From: Nocardiopsis ganjiahuensis DSM 45031
GTDB lineage: Bacteria; Actinomycetota; Actinomycetes; Streptosporangiales; Streptosporangiaceae
Reading direction: 5' to 3'
Length of the DNA: 64,000 nucleotides
NCBI RefSeq assembly: GCF_000341085.1
Contig: NZ_ANBA01000002.1
Location: forward strand, 434,001 to 498,000
Positions 17,522 to 26,970 of the stretch are shown here, piece by piece. The notes below the pieces were generated by a model. The model did no database searches and was not told where the DNA came from. It saw nothing but the letters and a program-made list of their open reading frames with translations. Positions within the stretch are counted from its first letter, which is position 1; every line of letters begins with the position of its first letter. The position numbers were made by a program, and so were the translations under genes.

Positions 17522-18445
17522 GTGAACAACGACACCCTCGCGTCCCTGATCCCACTCCTGGTCGTGACGGCCTTCCTCCTCTACACGGGGGCCCGCCGGA
17601 CCGTCTCCGCGCTCTCGCGGCGCCGACGCGAACTGGGGCTGGCCCGGTCCGGGGTCCGCGCACACGGGGTCGTCTCCGCCGTCCACCCCATGGAGCGTTC
17701 CGGAAGGCAGCCGGTGACCGTTCGGTTGCAGGACGCCCGAGGGGGCACCTGGGAGGCGGTCGACGGTTCCGGGACAGGCGGGTACCTCCTCCGCGAGGGC
17801 ACCCCGGTCACGGCGCTGTACGCCGCCCAGGACCAGGCGAACGTACGGGTGGAGCGCGCGGCCTTCCCCGGGGACCCCATGCGGGACTACCCCCTGTACC
17901 GGGACGGGATCCCCCGCCCTCCGTCGCTCGTGGCCGCGCTGTTCCCGCTCGCGATGAGCCTGGTCATCCTCGGAGTCGCGGCCCTGGTCATCGCGAACAG
18001 AACCGGCACCGCCCTGGCCGTGATTCCGCCGACCTTCGTCCTGGTGGGCCTGGGAGTGCTGGCGAGCGCGTCGTACCGCCTGCTCACGGACCGCAGCCCC
18101 CGACCCGAGTACAGCGCCTCCGCCACCGGAGCGGTGACCGACAGCTGGACGGAGAGCAAACGCGTGCGCCGGAACAACGGGGGCTGGAGAACGGTGCGGG
18201 TGCACCCGTTCACGGTCTACTTCCAGGCCGCCGACGGGCGTGAGGTCCACCTGCGGCACCCTGTCGCCACGGGCGGCTTCGCACCCGCCGTCCAGGAGCG
18301 GCTGCGGCTGGAGTACGACCCCGCCCATCCGCCGCACTACTCCCTCAGCGACCACCCGAACGCGGGGAGGATTCCGGTTCTGGTGCCGTTCTTCGTGGGT
18401 ACGGTCTTCGTCCTCGTCGGCACGGTGCTGACGTTCGTGTTCTGA
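17522..18445 (+). CDS. DUF3592-like membrane protein with duplicated domain
   Basis: 307 residues from GTG at 17522. Three hydrophobic stretches (about residues 8-22, 140-185 and 285-305) separate two similar beta-rich modules. The first (about 45-115) has GVRAHGVVSAVHPMERSG...VTVRLQDARG; the second (about 200-275) has ATGAVTDSWTESKRV...FTVYFQAADGREV. Each has the converter-like pattern of DUF3592 proteins. Function unknown. TAGAAC lies 6 nt before GTG. Confidence 0.75.
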   Translation: MNNDTLASLIPLLVVTAFLLYTGARRTVSALSRRRRELGLARSGVRAHGVVSAVHPMERSGRQPVTVRLQDARGGTWEAVDGSGTGGYLLREGTPVTALYAAQDQANVRVERAAFPGDPMRDYPLYRDGIPRPPSLVAALFPLAMSLVILGVAALVIANRTGTALAVIPPTFVLVGLGVLASASYRLLTDRSPRPEYSASATGAVTDSWTESKRVRRNNGGWRTVRVHPFTVYFQAADGREVHLRHPVATGGFAPAVQERLRLEYDPAHPPHYSLSDHPNAGRIPVLVPFFVGTVFVLVGTVLTFVF

Positions 18446-18474
18446 CCGGCCGCCTTTTCTGGGTCCCGCCCCGC

Positions 18475-18660
18475 TCACACGGCGAGGTCGTGGCCGGAGG
18501 GGCCGCCCCGTCCCTCCTTCTTCTTCTGGACACGCGCTTGTGCCCGGGCGGCCTCACGGGCCTCCTTCCGGGCCCGGCGGACGAGGCGCTCCTCGCGGGC
18601 GGCGCGTTCGGCCTCGGCCCGGTAGGCGTCGGCGGCCTGGGCGGCTTGGTCCGGGTGCAT
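18475..18660 (-). CDS. Small basic helical protein
   Basis: 61 residues (MHPDQAAQAADAYRAEAERA...). After the first ten residues it is almost all Ala, Arg, Glu and Lys and should form one long charged helix, ending in a flexible Gly/Pro tail. Start ATG at 18660 is preceded by AGGGGGACACC. Coding-style codons throughout. No family recognised; it could bind nucleic acid or ribosomes, but that is a guess. Confidence 0.55.
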   Translation of the reverse strand: MHPDQAAQAADAYRAEAERAAREERLVRRARKEAREAARAQARVQKKKEGRGGPSGHDLAV

Positions 18661-18767
18661 GGTGTCCCCCTGTGGTGAGTCCGTGTCCGCCGGGCCGTTC
18701 CTCCCGGCTGAGTCCAGACTCCCGGTAAGGACCCGCCTCCCACATCGGGAGAATCCACCGAACACCG

Positions 18768-18805
18768 ACGCCGTGCCCCGCCTCAGGTGGCGCGGGACAC
18801 GGCGT
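18768..18805. terminator. Terminator downstream of the amidohydrolase
   Basis: 14-bp stem with one mismatch (18768-18781 with 18792-18805), 63 bp beyond the amidohydrolase stop. A separate perfect 14-bp palindrome, CTGAGGTACCTCAG, sits at 18814-18827 between stem and stop. Confidence 0.6.
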
Positions 18806-18868
18806 GAGGGTCTCTGAGGTACCTCAGCGGCCCTCAGGAAGGGGTCGGGGCCCTCGGTCCGCGGGGGT

Positions 18869-20083
18869 TCAGGACTCCCGGTAGTAGGGGTCGGCGGCCA
18901 CGCCCTTGCGCTCGGCCTCGTCGTAGGTGTAGACCTCGCGGCCCTCGACGAACACGCGCTGGGCACGGCTCATGATGTCGAGCGGGTCTCCGGACCAGAC
19001 CACGACGTCGGCGTCCAGGCCGGGCCTGAGGGAGCCCACCCGGTCGTCCAGGCCCATGATCTCGGCCGGGTTGAGGGTGAGCGCGCGGATCGCGGAGTCG
19101 CGGTCCATGCCCTCCTTGACGCACAGGATGGCCTGGTAGACGAGGAACTCGATCGGGATGACCGGAGCGTCGGTGGTCAGGGCGACCTTCACCCCCGCAC
19201 GGTCCAGGATGCCCGGGTTGGCCAGCGTCCTGTTGCCGACCTCGACCTTGGAACGGCTGGTCATCAGCGGCCCGGTGATGACCGGGATGCCGCGCTCGGC
19301 GATCTCGTCGGCCAGCAGGTGGCCCTCGGTGCAGTGGTTGATGATGAGCCGGTAGCCGAACTCGTCGGCCAGGCGCATCGCGGTGTGCATGTCGTCGGCG
19401 CGGTGCACGTGCTGGCACCAGGGCACCTCGCCGTCGAGCACCTGGACGAGGGTCTCCAGGGTGTTGTCGCGGTCGAAGGGCTTGCCCTCCTCGGCGGCGT
19501 GGTCCCGCTTGGCCTTGTAGTCCTGGGCCTTGGTGAACGCGTCACGGATGACCGCGGCCACGCCCTGGCGGGTGGAGGGGAGGGTGTCCTTGTTGCCGTA
19601 GACGCGCTTGGGGTTCTCACCCAGGGCGCTCTTGACGCTGGCGGGCTCCTTGAGCAGCCGGTCCTCCACGCTGCGGCCCCACATCTTGATGGCGACGGTG
19701 CGGCCGCCGATGGGGTTGCCGGAGCCGGGCTTGATCACCGAGCTGGTGACACCGCCGGAGAGCGCGTCGACGAACCCCTGGTCGGCGGGGTTGATGGCGT
19801 CGATCGCACGCATGCGGGCGCCGTTGGGGTCGGTCATCTCGTTGGTGTCGTCACCGGCCCAGCCGATGGTCTCCTCGTGGATGCCGACGTGGCCGTGGGC
19901 CTCGACGAAGCCGGGCAGCACCCACTTGCCCGCCGCGTCGACGATCTCGGCGCCCTCGGGAACGGCTACGTCGGAGGCCGCACCGACCGCGGCGATCTTT
20001 CCGTCGGTGATGAGAACCGTTCCACCGTCGATGGGGTCTCCAGCGACGGGAACGACGTATCCGGAAGTGATAGCGATATCCAT
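18869..20083 (-). CDS. Metal-dependent amidohydrolase
   Basis: 404 residues, imidazolonepropionase/hydantoinase-like superfamily. A small beta sandwich is formed by residues about 1-55 and 350-404. The barrel carries the metal-binding signature GFVEAHGHVG, a later CQHVHRADD histidine, NHCTEGH, and the terminal aspartate in TTDAPV. These are the expected ligands for a mono- or binuclear site. The natural substrate (cyclic amide or imide) cannot be told. ATG at 20083 follows TAGGTT (20091-20096) by 7 nt, favouring a leaderless start over the in-frame TTG at 20092. Confidence 0.9.
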   Translation of the reverse strand: MDIAITSGYVVPVAGDPIDGGTVLITDGKIAAVGAASDVAVPEGAEIVDAAGKWVLPGFVEAHGHVGIHEETIGWAGDDTNEMTDPNGARMRAIDAINPADQGFVDALSGGVTSSVIKPGSGNPIGGRTVAIKMWGRSVEDRLLKEPASVKSALGENPKRVYGNKDTLPSTRQGVAAVIRDAFTKAQDYKAKRDHAAEEGKPFDRDNTLETLVQVLDGEVPWCQHVHRADDMHTAMRLADEFGYRLIINHCTEGHLLADEIAERGIPVITGPLMTSRSKVEVGNRTLANPGILDRAGVKVALTTDAPVIPIEFLVYQAILCVKEGMDRDSAIRALTLNPAEIMGLDDRVGSLRPGLDADVVVWSGDPLDIMSRAQRVFVEGREVYTYDEAERKGVAADPYYRES

Positions 20084-20090
20084 GGCGGGC

Positions 20091-20096
20091 AACCTA
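20091..20096 (-). promoter_or_regulatory. -10 box of the amidohydrolase gene
   Basis: TAGGTT on the minus strand, 7 nt from the ATG at 20083, no Shine-Dalgarno. It gives this gene its own transcription start although the regulator gene ends only 70 bp upstream. Confidence 0.4.
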
Positions 20097-20153
20097 GTCC
20101 ATGGACGGTCACGTTCCCAAGGCTGTTTCCCGATCGATCACCCTACGAACCGG

Positions 20154-20972
20154 TCATCCTGTGGGCCAGCGAGCGGTGAGGAGCTCGGACTCGGGGGTCA
20201 GGTCGACGCTGGCCTCCTCGATGGAGTCGCGCACCATCCGGCAGTGGCCGACGTCCTCGGTGTCCCCGGTGAGCTCGCCTCCCTGGGCCGCGAAGGCGTA
20301 GACCATGCTGGGCCGGTCGGCGAACTCCATGAGCCGGAAGGCGCCGCCGAGCCCCGGATGGTGCGGGGTCTCCTCGGGGATCACCCCGAGGTCGACGATG
20401 CCCGCCTTGACGAGGTCGGCGAGGAAGTCGCGCTGGCCGTTGAGGACGGCCGCGCCGCCCTGGGGCCGCTGGAGCACGGACTCGTTGAGGACCACCCGCA
20501 GGGCCGGACCGTCAGGGCCGGTCATCGCCGCCCGCTCGGCCATCTCGTCCTCCACCAGTGCGTCGATCTCCTCGCGGCCCACGTGCGGATAGCGGGGTTC
20601 GAGGATCGCCCGCGAGTACTCGCGGGTGCGCAGGAAGACGGGGACCGCCATCGGCTGGTGCTCCCACAGGCGGGTCGCGTGCGTGCCGAGTTCGCTCATG
20701 TCTCCGAACTCGCTGGGGAAGGCCTCGGCCTGGAGCGTGATGGCCCAGGCGTCGACCAGCTGGTGTTCGGTGCCGAGCGCGGTGTCGACCCGTTCCACCA
20801 GTGAGCGGGCCGGCCTGCAGTGCGCGTCCTCGACCTCCCGGAGCTTGTCGTCGGTGACCCCGACGTTCCTGGCGAGCTCGGCGCGCGAGAGGCCCCGGTC
20901 GGAGCGGGCACGCAGCACCCGCGCCCCGAAGGGGAGCCACATCGCCGACGGCAACGCGGTGTTCACGTCCAT
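20154..20972 (-). CDS. Scr1-type HTH regulator with DUF5753 domain
   Basis: 272 residues. An N-terminal helix-turn-helix (residues about 14-65, GARVLRARSDRGLSRAELARNVGVTDDKLREVED) is followed by the DUF5753 domain (about 85-268, with SRAILEPRYP and ALRVVLNESVLQRPQGG). Such proteins are abundant in actinomycetes and normally sit next to a small DUF397 gene, the pair behaving as regulator plus partner, sometimes classed as toxin-antitoxin-like. No DUF397 gene is found on either side here. ATG at 20972 follows GAGAGG. Confidence 0.9.
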   Translation of the reverse strand: MDVNTALPSAMWLPFGARVLRARSDRGLSRAELARNVGVTDDKLREVEDAHCRPARSLVERVDTALGTEHQLVDAWAITLQAEAFPSEFGDMSELGTHATRLWEHQPMAVPVFLRTREYSRAILEPRYPHVGREEIDALVEDEMAERAAMTGPDGPALRVVLNESVLQRPQGGAAVLNGQRDFLADLVKAGIVDLGVIPEETPHHPGLGGAFRLMEFADRPSMVYAFAAQGGELTGDTEDVGHCRMVRDSIEEASVDLTPESELLTARWPTG

Positions 20973-21189
20973 AACCTCTCCCGTCCTCGCCCGGCACCTG
21001 CAGACACCTCCAGGGGCATGTGGTGACGTACCCTCGGGTTCGACACCCCAGCCCCTGCAGTCCGACCCTCTCCCGCGCCGGGGCGGCTGGTCAAGCGACC
21101 GGGCGGGTGCGGCCATCCGTGATAAGTCAGTACAAGGCCGACGATGTCACACCAGGCCTGTCGAGTGTTTCCCCCGATTGGAAGGTCCG

Positions 21190-21699
21190 TTGGTCTACCT
21201 CGCCCTCTTCCTCACCGTGATGTCGATCGCGTTCTGGGTCTACGTGTTGTTCGACGTCGTCGGATCGGACGCCCAACGGGTCCGCCTCCTGCCCAAGCCC
21301 GCCTGGGCCGTGATCGTCCTGCTGCTCCCCAAGATCGGCGCCGCGCTGTGGTTCGTCCTGGGCCGTCCGCCCCGGGACGCCGCTCTCGCCGGCGGCCCCG
21401 CGGGTCCGCCTCCGCCCTTCCCCGAGTACGAGCACCCCGGCCGCGCCCGCGCCGTCTCGCCGGAGGAGGACGAGGCGTTCCTGCGGCGCTGCCGTGAGCG
21501 CGCCGAGGAGCAGCGCCGCCGCGCCAGGGAGTTCCAGGAGCAGGAGACCCGCGAACACCGGGAGCGGGAACACGGTCGGCAGGCCGACCGGGCGGCCGAG
21601 GGGGACACCGAAGCCGGCGGCAGCGAACAGCGCGGGCCTGGGAGCGGGCCTGAGCGTGAGCGCGACGGCGACGAGGACCCGACCGGATCCGCGTCCTGA
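21190..21699 (+). CDS. PLDc_N domain membrane protein
   Basis: 169 residues from TTG at 21190 with GGAAGG a few bases upstream. Two membrane helices (about residues 2-22 and 38-58) enclose the PLDc_N signature (VLFDVVGSDAQR, PKPAWAVIVLLLPKIGAALWFVLGR). The rest is a long charged Arg/Glu-rich cytoplasmic tail, probably coiled coil. No phospholipase catalytic HKD motif exists; this domain is common as a stand-alone membrane anchor in actinobacteria. Divergent from the Scr1 regulator, 217 bp away. Confidence 0.8.
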   Translation: MVYLALFLTVMSIAFWVYVLFDVVGSDAQRVRLLPKPAWAVIVLLLPKIGAALWFVLGRPPRDAALAGGPAGPPPPFPEYEHPGRARAVSPEEDEAFLRRCRERAEEQRRRAREFQEQETREHREREHGRQADRAAEGDTEAGGSEQRGPGSGPERERDGDEDPTGSAS

Positions 21700-21804
21700 T
21701 GCGGTCACGGAGTTTCGGTCAGGCCCCCCGCCGCATCTGGGGCGCTCCTGTTCGCAGTACTCTGTGTGCCGCCCCGCTGCGAACCTGATCTCGGAAGTGA
21801 ACCG

Positions 21805-22461
21805 ATGAACCGCTTGACTCTGCCGGTAGCGATCCTCGCCTCCACCGCCCTCCTCGCCACCGCGGCGTGTGGGAACGAGGAGGAGCCGCAGGCGCCCGAG
21901 GCCTCAGAACCCGAGACCTCCGAACCCGCGGCCGACGTGGAGGTCCCCGACGTCGAGGGGGCCACGCTCCACACGAGCGAGGGCGACATCGAGGTGGAGC
22001 TCCTGGCCGCCGAAGCGCCGCTGACGGTCACCAACTTCGTGGAGCTCGCCGAGGGCGACGGCCCGGAGAACCCGGAGACGGGTGAGGCGGAGTTCTACAA
22101 CGACACGGTCTTCCACCGCGTGATCGACGAATTCATGATCCAGGGCGGTGACCCGACGGGCACCGGCCGCGGCGGCCCCGGATACCAGTTCGAGGACGAG
22201 TTCGACTCGGGACTGGGCTTCGACGAACCGGGCCTGCTGGCGATGGCCAACTCGGGTCCGGACACCAACGGGTCCCAGTTCTTCATCACGGTCGAGGCCA
22301 CCCCGCACCTGAGCGGTATGCACACCATCTTCGGCAAGGTCGCCGACGAGGAGTCGATGGCGGTCGTGGACGCGATCTCGACGGTCGAGACCGACGAGGC
22401 CGACCGCCCCACCAGCGACATCGTGCTGGAGTCCGTCACCATCAAGCGCCCGGGCGACTGA
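21805..22461 (+). CDS. Lipoprotein cyclophilin-type peptidyl-prolyl isomerase
   Basis: 218 residues. A signal peptide with lipobox-like ATAAC (Cys near residue 21) is followed by an acidic linker. The cyclophilin domain (about 50-218) carries [29 protein letters not shown] sequence, [18 protein letters not shown] and HTIFGKV. Active-site Arg (FHRV) and Gln are present. It should catalyse proline isomerisation on the outer face of the membrane and assist folding of secreted proteins. Single gene with a strong terminator behind it. Confidence 0.92.
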   Translation: MNRLTLPVAILASTALLATAACGNEEEPQAPEASEPETSEPAADVEVPDVEGATLHTSEGDIEVELLAAEAPLTVTNFVELAEGDGPENPETGEAEFYNDTVFHRVIDEFMIQGGDPTGTGRGGPGYQFEDEFDSGLGFDEPGLLAMANSGPDTNGSQFFITVEATPHLSGMHTIFGKVADEESMAVVDAISTVETDEADRPTSDIVLESVTIKRPGD

Positions 22462-22481
22462 CCGCGCCCGGTTCGGGACCG

Positions 22482-22533
22482 ACACACGGACGGCGGCGGC
22501 GCCCCTGCTGGGCACCGCCGCCGTCCGTGTGTG
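22482..22533. terminator. Terminator between cyclophilin and cysteine desulfurase
   Basis: A very long hairpin of about 22 bp with one mismatch (22482-22503 with 22511-22533) lies between convergent stops and probably serves both strands. Confidence 0.8.
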
Positions 22534-22557
22534 CACGGGTCACAGCCGTGCGGGCGC

Positions 22558-23730
22558 TCAGCGCCGCCGTTTGGCCATGGCCGCGCGGGCGCGTTCGACC
22601 GCCGGTCCGATCGCCTCGACCAGCCGGTCCACGTCCTCCCCGGTGGAGGTGCGGCCCAGGGACAGGCGCAGGCTGCTCAGGGCGACGTCGGGCTCGGCCC
22701 CGGTGGCCAGCAGCACGTGGCTGGGCTGTGCCACCCCCGCCGAGCAGGCCGAGCCGGTGGAGCAGGAGATGCCCTTGGCGTCCAGCAGCATCAGCAGGGC
22801 GTCGCCCTCACAGCCCGGGAACGACAGGTGGGCGATCCCCGGGAGCCGCAGCTCCGGGTCGCCGTTGACCACCACGTCGGGCACGGCCTCGCGGACCCGG
22901 GACTCCAGTTCGTCACGGAGCGCCGTCAGATGCTTGACGTGCTCGTCGCGTTCCCCGACCGCCGCGTGCACGGCGGTCGCCAGCCCGCGGCTGAGCGGGG
23001 CCGACAGGGTTCCGGAACGGATGTCGCGCTCCTGTCCGCCGCCGTGCAGAACCGGGGTCGGAACGAGCCCCCGCGCGACCACCAGCGCGCCGACGCCCAC
23101 CGGGCCGCCGAGTTTGTGGCCGCTCAGCGTCAGGGCGCTCACCCCGCTCGACGCGAAATCGACCTCCTCCACACCCACGGCCTGCACCGCGTCCGTGTGG
23201 AAGGGGATCCCGTACTCGGCGGCGACCGCGGCCAGTTCCCGCACCGGCTGCACGGTGCCGATCTCGTTGTTGGCCCACATCACGGAGATCACGGCCACCG
23301 ACGCGGGATCGCGCTCGATCGCCTCGCGCAGGGCCTGCGGGCGCACCCGGCCCAGGGCGTCCACGGGGATCTCCTCGTGGACGGCGCCCTGGTGGTCGGC
23401 CATCCAGTGGGCGGGGTCGAGCGCGGCGTGGTGTTCCACGGCGCTGACGAGGATCCGCGTGCGCGCCGGGTCCTCCGCGTTGCGGGACCAGTAGAGGCCC
23501 TTGATCGCGATGTTGTTCGACTCGGTCCCGCCCGCGGTGAAGACCACCTCGTGCGGGGTGGCTCCCACCGCCTCGGCGACGCGTTCGCGCGACTCCTCGA
23601 CGGTACGCCGAGCGGACCGTCCGTGGCCGTGCAGGGACGATGGGTTGCCGAGGGCACCGAGCTCCGCCGCCACATCGGCGATCACCTCGGGGCGGACCTC
23701 GGTCGTGGCTGCGTGATCCAGATACACCAT
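22558..23730 (-). CDS. Cysteine desulfurase (IscS/NifS class V aminotransferase)
   Basis: 390 residues from ATG at 23730 (MVYLDHAATTEVRPEV). PLP-enzyme hallmarks: VFTAGGTESNNIAIKG, VEHHAALD, MWANNEIGTVQPV, HTDAVQAVG and the PLP lysine in SGHKLGGPVG. The catalytic cysteine lies in the loop CSTGSACSAGV. It removes sulfur from cysteine to alanine and passes persulfide to tRNA thiolation or Fe-S assembly. In many actinobacteria the tRNA 2-thiouridylase mnmA follows; here the next gene is a convergent cyclophilin, so the partner is elsewhere. Confidence 0.94.
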   Translation of the reverse strand: MVYLDHAATTEVRPEVIADVAAELGALGNPSSLHGHGRSARRTVEESRERVAEAVGATPHEVVFTAGGTESNNIAIKGLYWSRNAEDPARTRILVSAVEHHAALDPAHWMADHQGAVHEEIPVDALGRVRPQALREAIERDPASVAVISVMWANNEIGTVQPVRELAAVAAEYGIPFHTDAVQAVGVEEVDFASSGVSALTLSGHKLGGPVGVGALVVARGLVPTPVLHGGGQERDIRSGTLSAPLSRGLATAVHAAVGERDEHVKHLTALRDELESRVREAVPDVVVNGDPELRLPGIAHLSFPGCEGDALLMLLDAKGISCSTGSACSAGVAQPSHVLLATGAEPDVALSSLRLSLGRTSTGEDVDRLVEAIGPAVERARAAMAKRRR

Positions 23731-23961
23731 GGCGCATTCCAGGATACGTCCGACCACGTACGCCCTCACCCGCCGTCCCCCGTTTGTCCGCAGCCCGCGA
23801 CCCGCCCCCGGTCGCACGCGCGCCGGCCCACACGGCGCCGGTGCCGGAGGAGCAGGGCTCCCGGGGCGCCCCGCGCCGCCCCCGAACTCCCCCGCGGCCG
23901 GGGAACAGGTGGGGTTGTCCACAGGTTGGCGCCGCTCCCCTCCCGATCCCGCACGGCCCGA

Positions 23962-23967
23962 TAGCCT
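23962..23967 (+). promoter_or_regulatory. -10 box of aroA, probable leaderless start
   Basis: TAGCCT followed by exactly 6 nt and ATG at 23974. No Shine-Dalgarno. Confidence 0.45.
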
Positions 23968-23973
23968 TGGAGC

Positions 23974-25314
23974 ATGCCTGACTCCGCGTCCACGCAGTCC
24001 GCCCCGACCACCGCCGCCCCTGTCGGCGGGCACTGGCCCGCGCCCACCGCCCCCCGACCGGTGCGCGCCCGGATCTCCCTGCCCGGTTCCAAGTCCGTCA
24101 CCAACCGGGCCCTGGTACTGGCGGCGCTCTCCGCCACGCCGTGCCTGGTGCGCCGCCCCCTGGTCAGCAGGGACAGCGAGCTCATGGTGGGCGCCCTGCG
24201 CGCGCTCGGCACCAGGATCGACGAGGTCCCCGCCCGGGAGCCGGACTCCGCGCCGGACCTGCGCGTGACCCCGGCGCCCCCGCGCGGCCCGGCCGACGTG
24301 AACGTCGGCAACGCCGGCACCGTCATGCGCTTCGTGCCGCCGCTGGCGGCCCTGGCCACCGGTGACGTGCGCTTCGACGGCGACCCCCGCGCCCGGGAAC
24401 GGCCCGTGGACGAGCTCCTCACCGCCCTGCGCGTCCTGGGCGCCGACATCGACGACGAGGGACGCGGAGCCCTGCCGCTGACCATCCACGGGGCCGGGTC
24501 CGTACGCGGCGGCGAGGTCACCCTGGACGCCTCGGGCTCCTCCCAGTTCGTCTCGGCCCTGCTGCTCAGCGGCGCCCGTTTCGCCGAGGGGGTGCACGTC
24601 CGGCACGAGGGCCCGCCGGTCCCCTCGCAGCCGCACCTGGACATGACCGTCGAGATGCTGCGCGCGGTCGGGGTCACCGTCACCACCGGGGAGAACTGGT
24701 GGAAGGTCGAGCCCGGGCGGATCTCGGCCGCGGAGATCACCGTCGAGCCCGACCTGTCCAACGCCGCTCCCTTTCTCGCCGCCGCCCTGGTCAGCGAGGG
24801 CGAGGTCACCGTCCAGGGCTGGCCGGAGCAGACCACCCAGGCCGGTGACGCCCTGCGCGATCTGTTCACCCGGATGGGCGGGGAGGTCTCCCGGTCCGGT
24901 GCCGACGACACGGACCTGACTCTGCGCGGCACCGGCCGGATCCACGGGATCACCGCCGACCTTCGCGACGTGGGCGAACTCACCCCGACCATCGCCGCCG
25001 TGGCCGCCCTGGCCGACTCCCCCTCCCGGCTGACCGGGATCGCGCACCTGCGCCGCCACGAGACCGACCGCATCGCGGCGCTGGCCACCGAGATCAACCG
25101 CCTGGGCGGAGACGTGGAGGAGCTGCCCGACGGGCTGGTCGTCCGGCCCCGGCCCCTGCACGGCGGGGTGTTCCACTCCTACGACGACCACCGGATGGCC
25201 ACGTCCGGTGCGGTGATCGGGCTCGCGGTGCCCGGTGTGGAGGTGGAGAACATCGCCACCACTCGCAAGACCCTGCCCGACTTCCCCGGCATGTGGTCGG
25301 AGGTCCTGGCATGA
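23974..25314 (+). CDS. aroA: EPSP synthase
   Basis: 446 residues. 3-phosphoshikimate 1-carboxyvinyltransferase joins shikimate-3-phosphate and phosphoenolpyruvate, step six of the shikimate pathway, in the cytoplasm. Substrate-binding stretches are clear: [17 protein letters not shown] (about residues 32-48), [40 protein letters not shown] and the late RHKET-like [16 protein letters not shown]. The site usually read GNAGTAMR has Val (GTVMR), seen in actinobacterial enzymes. The stop overlaps the rsgA start by 4 bp. Confidence 0.97.
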   Translation: MPDSASTQSAPTTAAPVGGHWPAPTAPRPVRARISLPGSKSVTNRALVLAALSATPCLVRRPLVSRDSELMVGALRALGTRIDEVPAREPDSAPDLRVTPAPPRGPADVNVGNAGTVMRFVPPLAALATGDVRFDGDPRARERPVDELLTALRVLGADIDDEGRGALPLTIHGAGSVRGGEVTLDASGSSQFVSALLLSGARFAEGVHVRHEGPPVPSQPHLDMTVEMLRAVGVTVTTGENWWKVEPGRISAAEITVEPDLSNAAPFLAAALVSEGEVTVQGWPEQTTQAGDALRDLFTRMGGEVSRSGADDTDLTLRGTGRIHGITADLRDVGELTPTIAAVAALADSPSRLTGIAHLRRHETDRIAALATEINRLGGDVEELPDGLVVRPRPLHGGVFHSYDDHRMATSGAVIGLAVPGVEVENIATTRKTLPDFPGMWSEVLA

Positions 25315-26342
25315 GCCGCACGCGGGGCGGGGGACGCCACCTGGACGAGGACGACATCCGCGTACGCGCCCGGGGCGGCTCCAAGCCGCGCACCAGCAAG
25401 CGGCCCAAGCACGAGAACGCCGTGCAGGGCCTGGTCACCGCGGTGGACCGGGGACGGTACCGCTGTCTGGTGAACGACGTCCCGGTGGTCGCGATGAAGG
25501 CCCGTGAGCTCGGCCGGGGCTCGATCGTGGTCGGCGACCGGGTGGACGTGGTCGGCGACCTGTCCGGCAGACCCGACACCCTGGCCCGCGTGGTCCGGGT
25601 CCGGGAACGCGCTTCCGTGCTCAGACGCACCGCCGACGACACCGATCCGGTCGAGCGGGTGATCGTGGCCAACGCCGACCAGCTCGCCATCGTCTGCGCC
25701 CTCGCCGATCCGGCCCCGCAGCCCCGGTTCGTGGACCGTTGCCTGGTCGCCGCCTACGACGCCGGACTGGAGCCCTTGCTCTGCCTGACCAAGGCGGACC
25801 TGGCCTCCCCCGACGAGATGCTGAGCACCTACAAGCCGCTGGGACTGCCGTACGAGGTACTCAGCCCCGACGGCGGCCTCGACGAGCTCCGCGCCCGCCT
25901 GGCCGACAAGACCACGGTGTTCGTGGGCTCCTCGGGCGTGGGCAAGTCGACGCTGGTCAACCGACTGGTCCCGGGGACCGACCGGGCCGTCGGCCACGTG
26001 AACGCGGTCACCGGCCGGGGGCGGCACACCTCCACCTCCGCACTGGCCCTGCGGTTCGAGGGCGGCTGGCTGATCGACACCCCGGGCGTGCGCAGCTTCG
26101 GCCTGGCGCACATCTCCCCCGAGGAGATCGTCACGGGCTTCCACGACCTCGCCGAGATCGCCGAGGACTGCCCACCCGGCTGCACCCACCAGCCCGACGC
26201 CCCGGAGTGCGCCGTCGAGGCCGCCCTGGGCCGCGGCGAGGTCGACCCCGAGCGCGTGGCCTCCCTCCGGCGCCTGCTCAGCAGCCGCGAGGGCGACGAG
26301 GAGACCGACCCCGAGCAGCCCCCGCCCGGCCCCCACTCCTGA
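25311..26342 (+). CDS. rsgA: Ribosome small-subunit maturation GTPase RsgA
   Basis: 343 residues, ATG at 25311 overlapping the aroA stop. OB-fold N-terminal region is followed by a circularly permuted GTPase. The G4-like LTKAD comes before the P-loop GSSGVGKST (about residues 204-213), then [12 protein letters not shown]-terminal zinc finger has [14 protein letters not shown]. It checks the 30S decoding centre late in assembly. In several actinobacteria hisN follows directly; here 2.6 kb of accessory genes intervene. Confidence 0.95.
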   Translation: MSRTRGGGRHLDEDDIRVRARGGSKPRTSKRPKHENAVQGLVTAVDRGRYRCLVNDVPVVAMKARELGRGSIVVGDRVDVVGDLSGRPDTLARVVRVRERASVLRRTADDTDPVERVIVANADQLAIVCALADPAPQPRFVDRCLVAAYDAGLEPLLCLTKADLASPDEMLSTYKPLGLPYEVLSPDGGLDELRARLADKTTVFVGSSGVGKSTLVNRLVPGTDRAVGHVNAVTGRGRHTSTSALALRFEGGWLIDTPGVRSFGLAHISPEEIVTGFHDLAEIAEDCPPGCTHQPDAPECAVEAALGRGEVDPERVASLRRLLSSREGDEETDPEQPPPGPHS

Positions 26343-26352
26343 CCGTCCCGGG

Positions 26353-26862
26353 CTACAGGGGACGCGTGTCGGCGTGCGCCGCGAGACCGGGGGCCGAGGC
26401 CCGCCCGGCGCCCCGGGGCCGCCCACCGTCGCCGTCCGCCTCCGAAGCGCCACCACGGCCGCCAGGCCCTGGGACACGGCCGGGGCCGACCGGTTCCGGG
26501 GCTCCGGAGGAGCCGGGGCCCCCGTCCGGTGGAGCCGCCCTCAGAACGTGCTCCCGCCCCCAGGCGCCCAGCGGTTCCAGAGCGCGGTTCAGGCTCCGGC
26601 CCAGTTCCGTCAGCGAGTACTCCACCCGGGGCGGGACCTCGGCGAAGTCCTCGCGCCGCACGATCCCGTCGTCCTCCAGCTCACGCAGGTGGGAGGCGAG
26701 GACCTTCTCCGACACCCCGGTCAGCTCCCTGCGCAGCTCACCGAACCGGTGGGGGCGCTCGTCGAGCGCCCACAGAATGAGCACCTTCCACTTCCCGCCG
26801 ACCACGTCCATCGCCGCGTCGATACCGCAGTGGTACGCGTTCGCCCCGCGCTTGGTGACCAA
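26353..26862 (-). CDS. HxlR-family transcriptional regulator
   Basis: 169 residues from TTG at 26862 (first in-frame start after the divergent promoter region, GGGGCGGGGA just upstream). The winged helix-turn-helix occupies about residues 10-105: CGIDAAMDVVGGKWKVLILWAL, RFGELRRELTGVSEKVLASHLRELEDDGIV, and the wing RVEYSLTELGRSL. Cys12 is at the position used for redox or aldehyde sensing in some family members. The last 60 residues are Gly/Pro/Ala-rich and probably disordered. Divergent from the dehydrogenase, with a palindrome between them, so likely its regulator. Confidence 0.9.
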   Translation of the reverse strand: MVTKRGANAYHCGIDAAMDVVGGKWKVLILWALDERPHRFGELRRELTGVSEKVLASHLRELEDDGIVRREDFAEVPPRVEYSLTELGRSLNRALEPLGAWGREHVLRAAPPDGGPGSSGAPEPVGPGRVPGPGGRGGASEADGDGGRPRGAGRASAPGLAAHADTRPL

Positions 26863-26917
26863 CGTCCCCGCCCCGTCCCGTCTCGTCCAGCTGGATGCTT
26901 ACCCGTGAGTGCGCACC

Positions 26918-26929
26918 CACTTCGAAGTG
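26918..26929. promoter_or_regulatory. Probable HxlR operator
   Basis: CACTTCGAAGTG is a perfect 12-bp palindrome in the 108-bp divergent gap between the HxlR gene and the dehydrogenase. AGTGCGCAC and AGTGCGTAC repeat on either side of its centre, adding direct-repeat half-sites. Confidence 0.45.
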
Positions 26930-26970
26930 CGTACTTGTCCGTGCCCGGGCACCGGCCCGAGGCTGAGCCC

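Noticed and set aside
26374..26970. N-terminal extension of the imine-reductase-like gene through the HxlR gene
   Set aside because: That part is antisense to the HxlR gene and Arg/Pro-rich; the Rossmann fold begins just after ATG at 26971.
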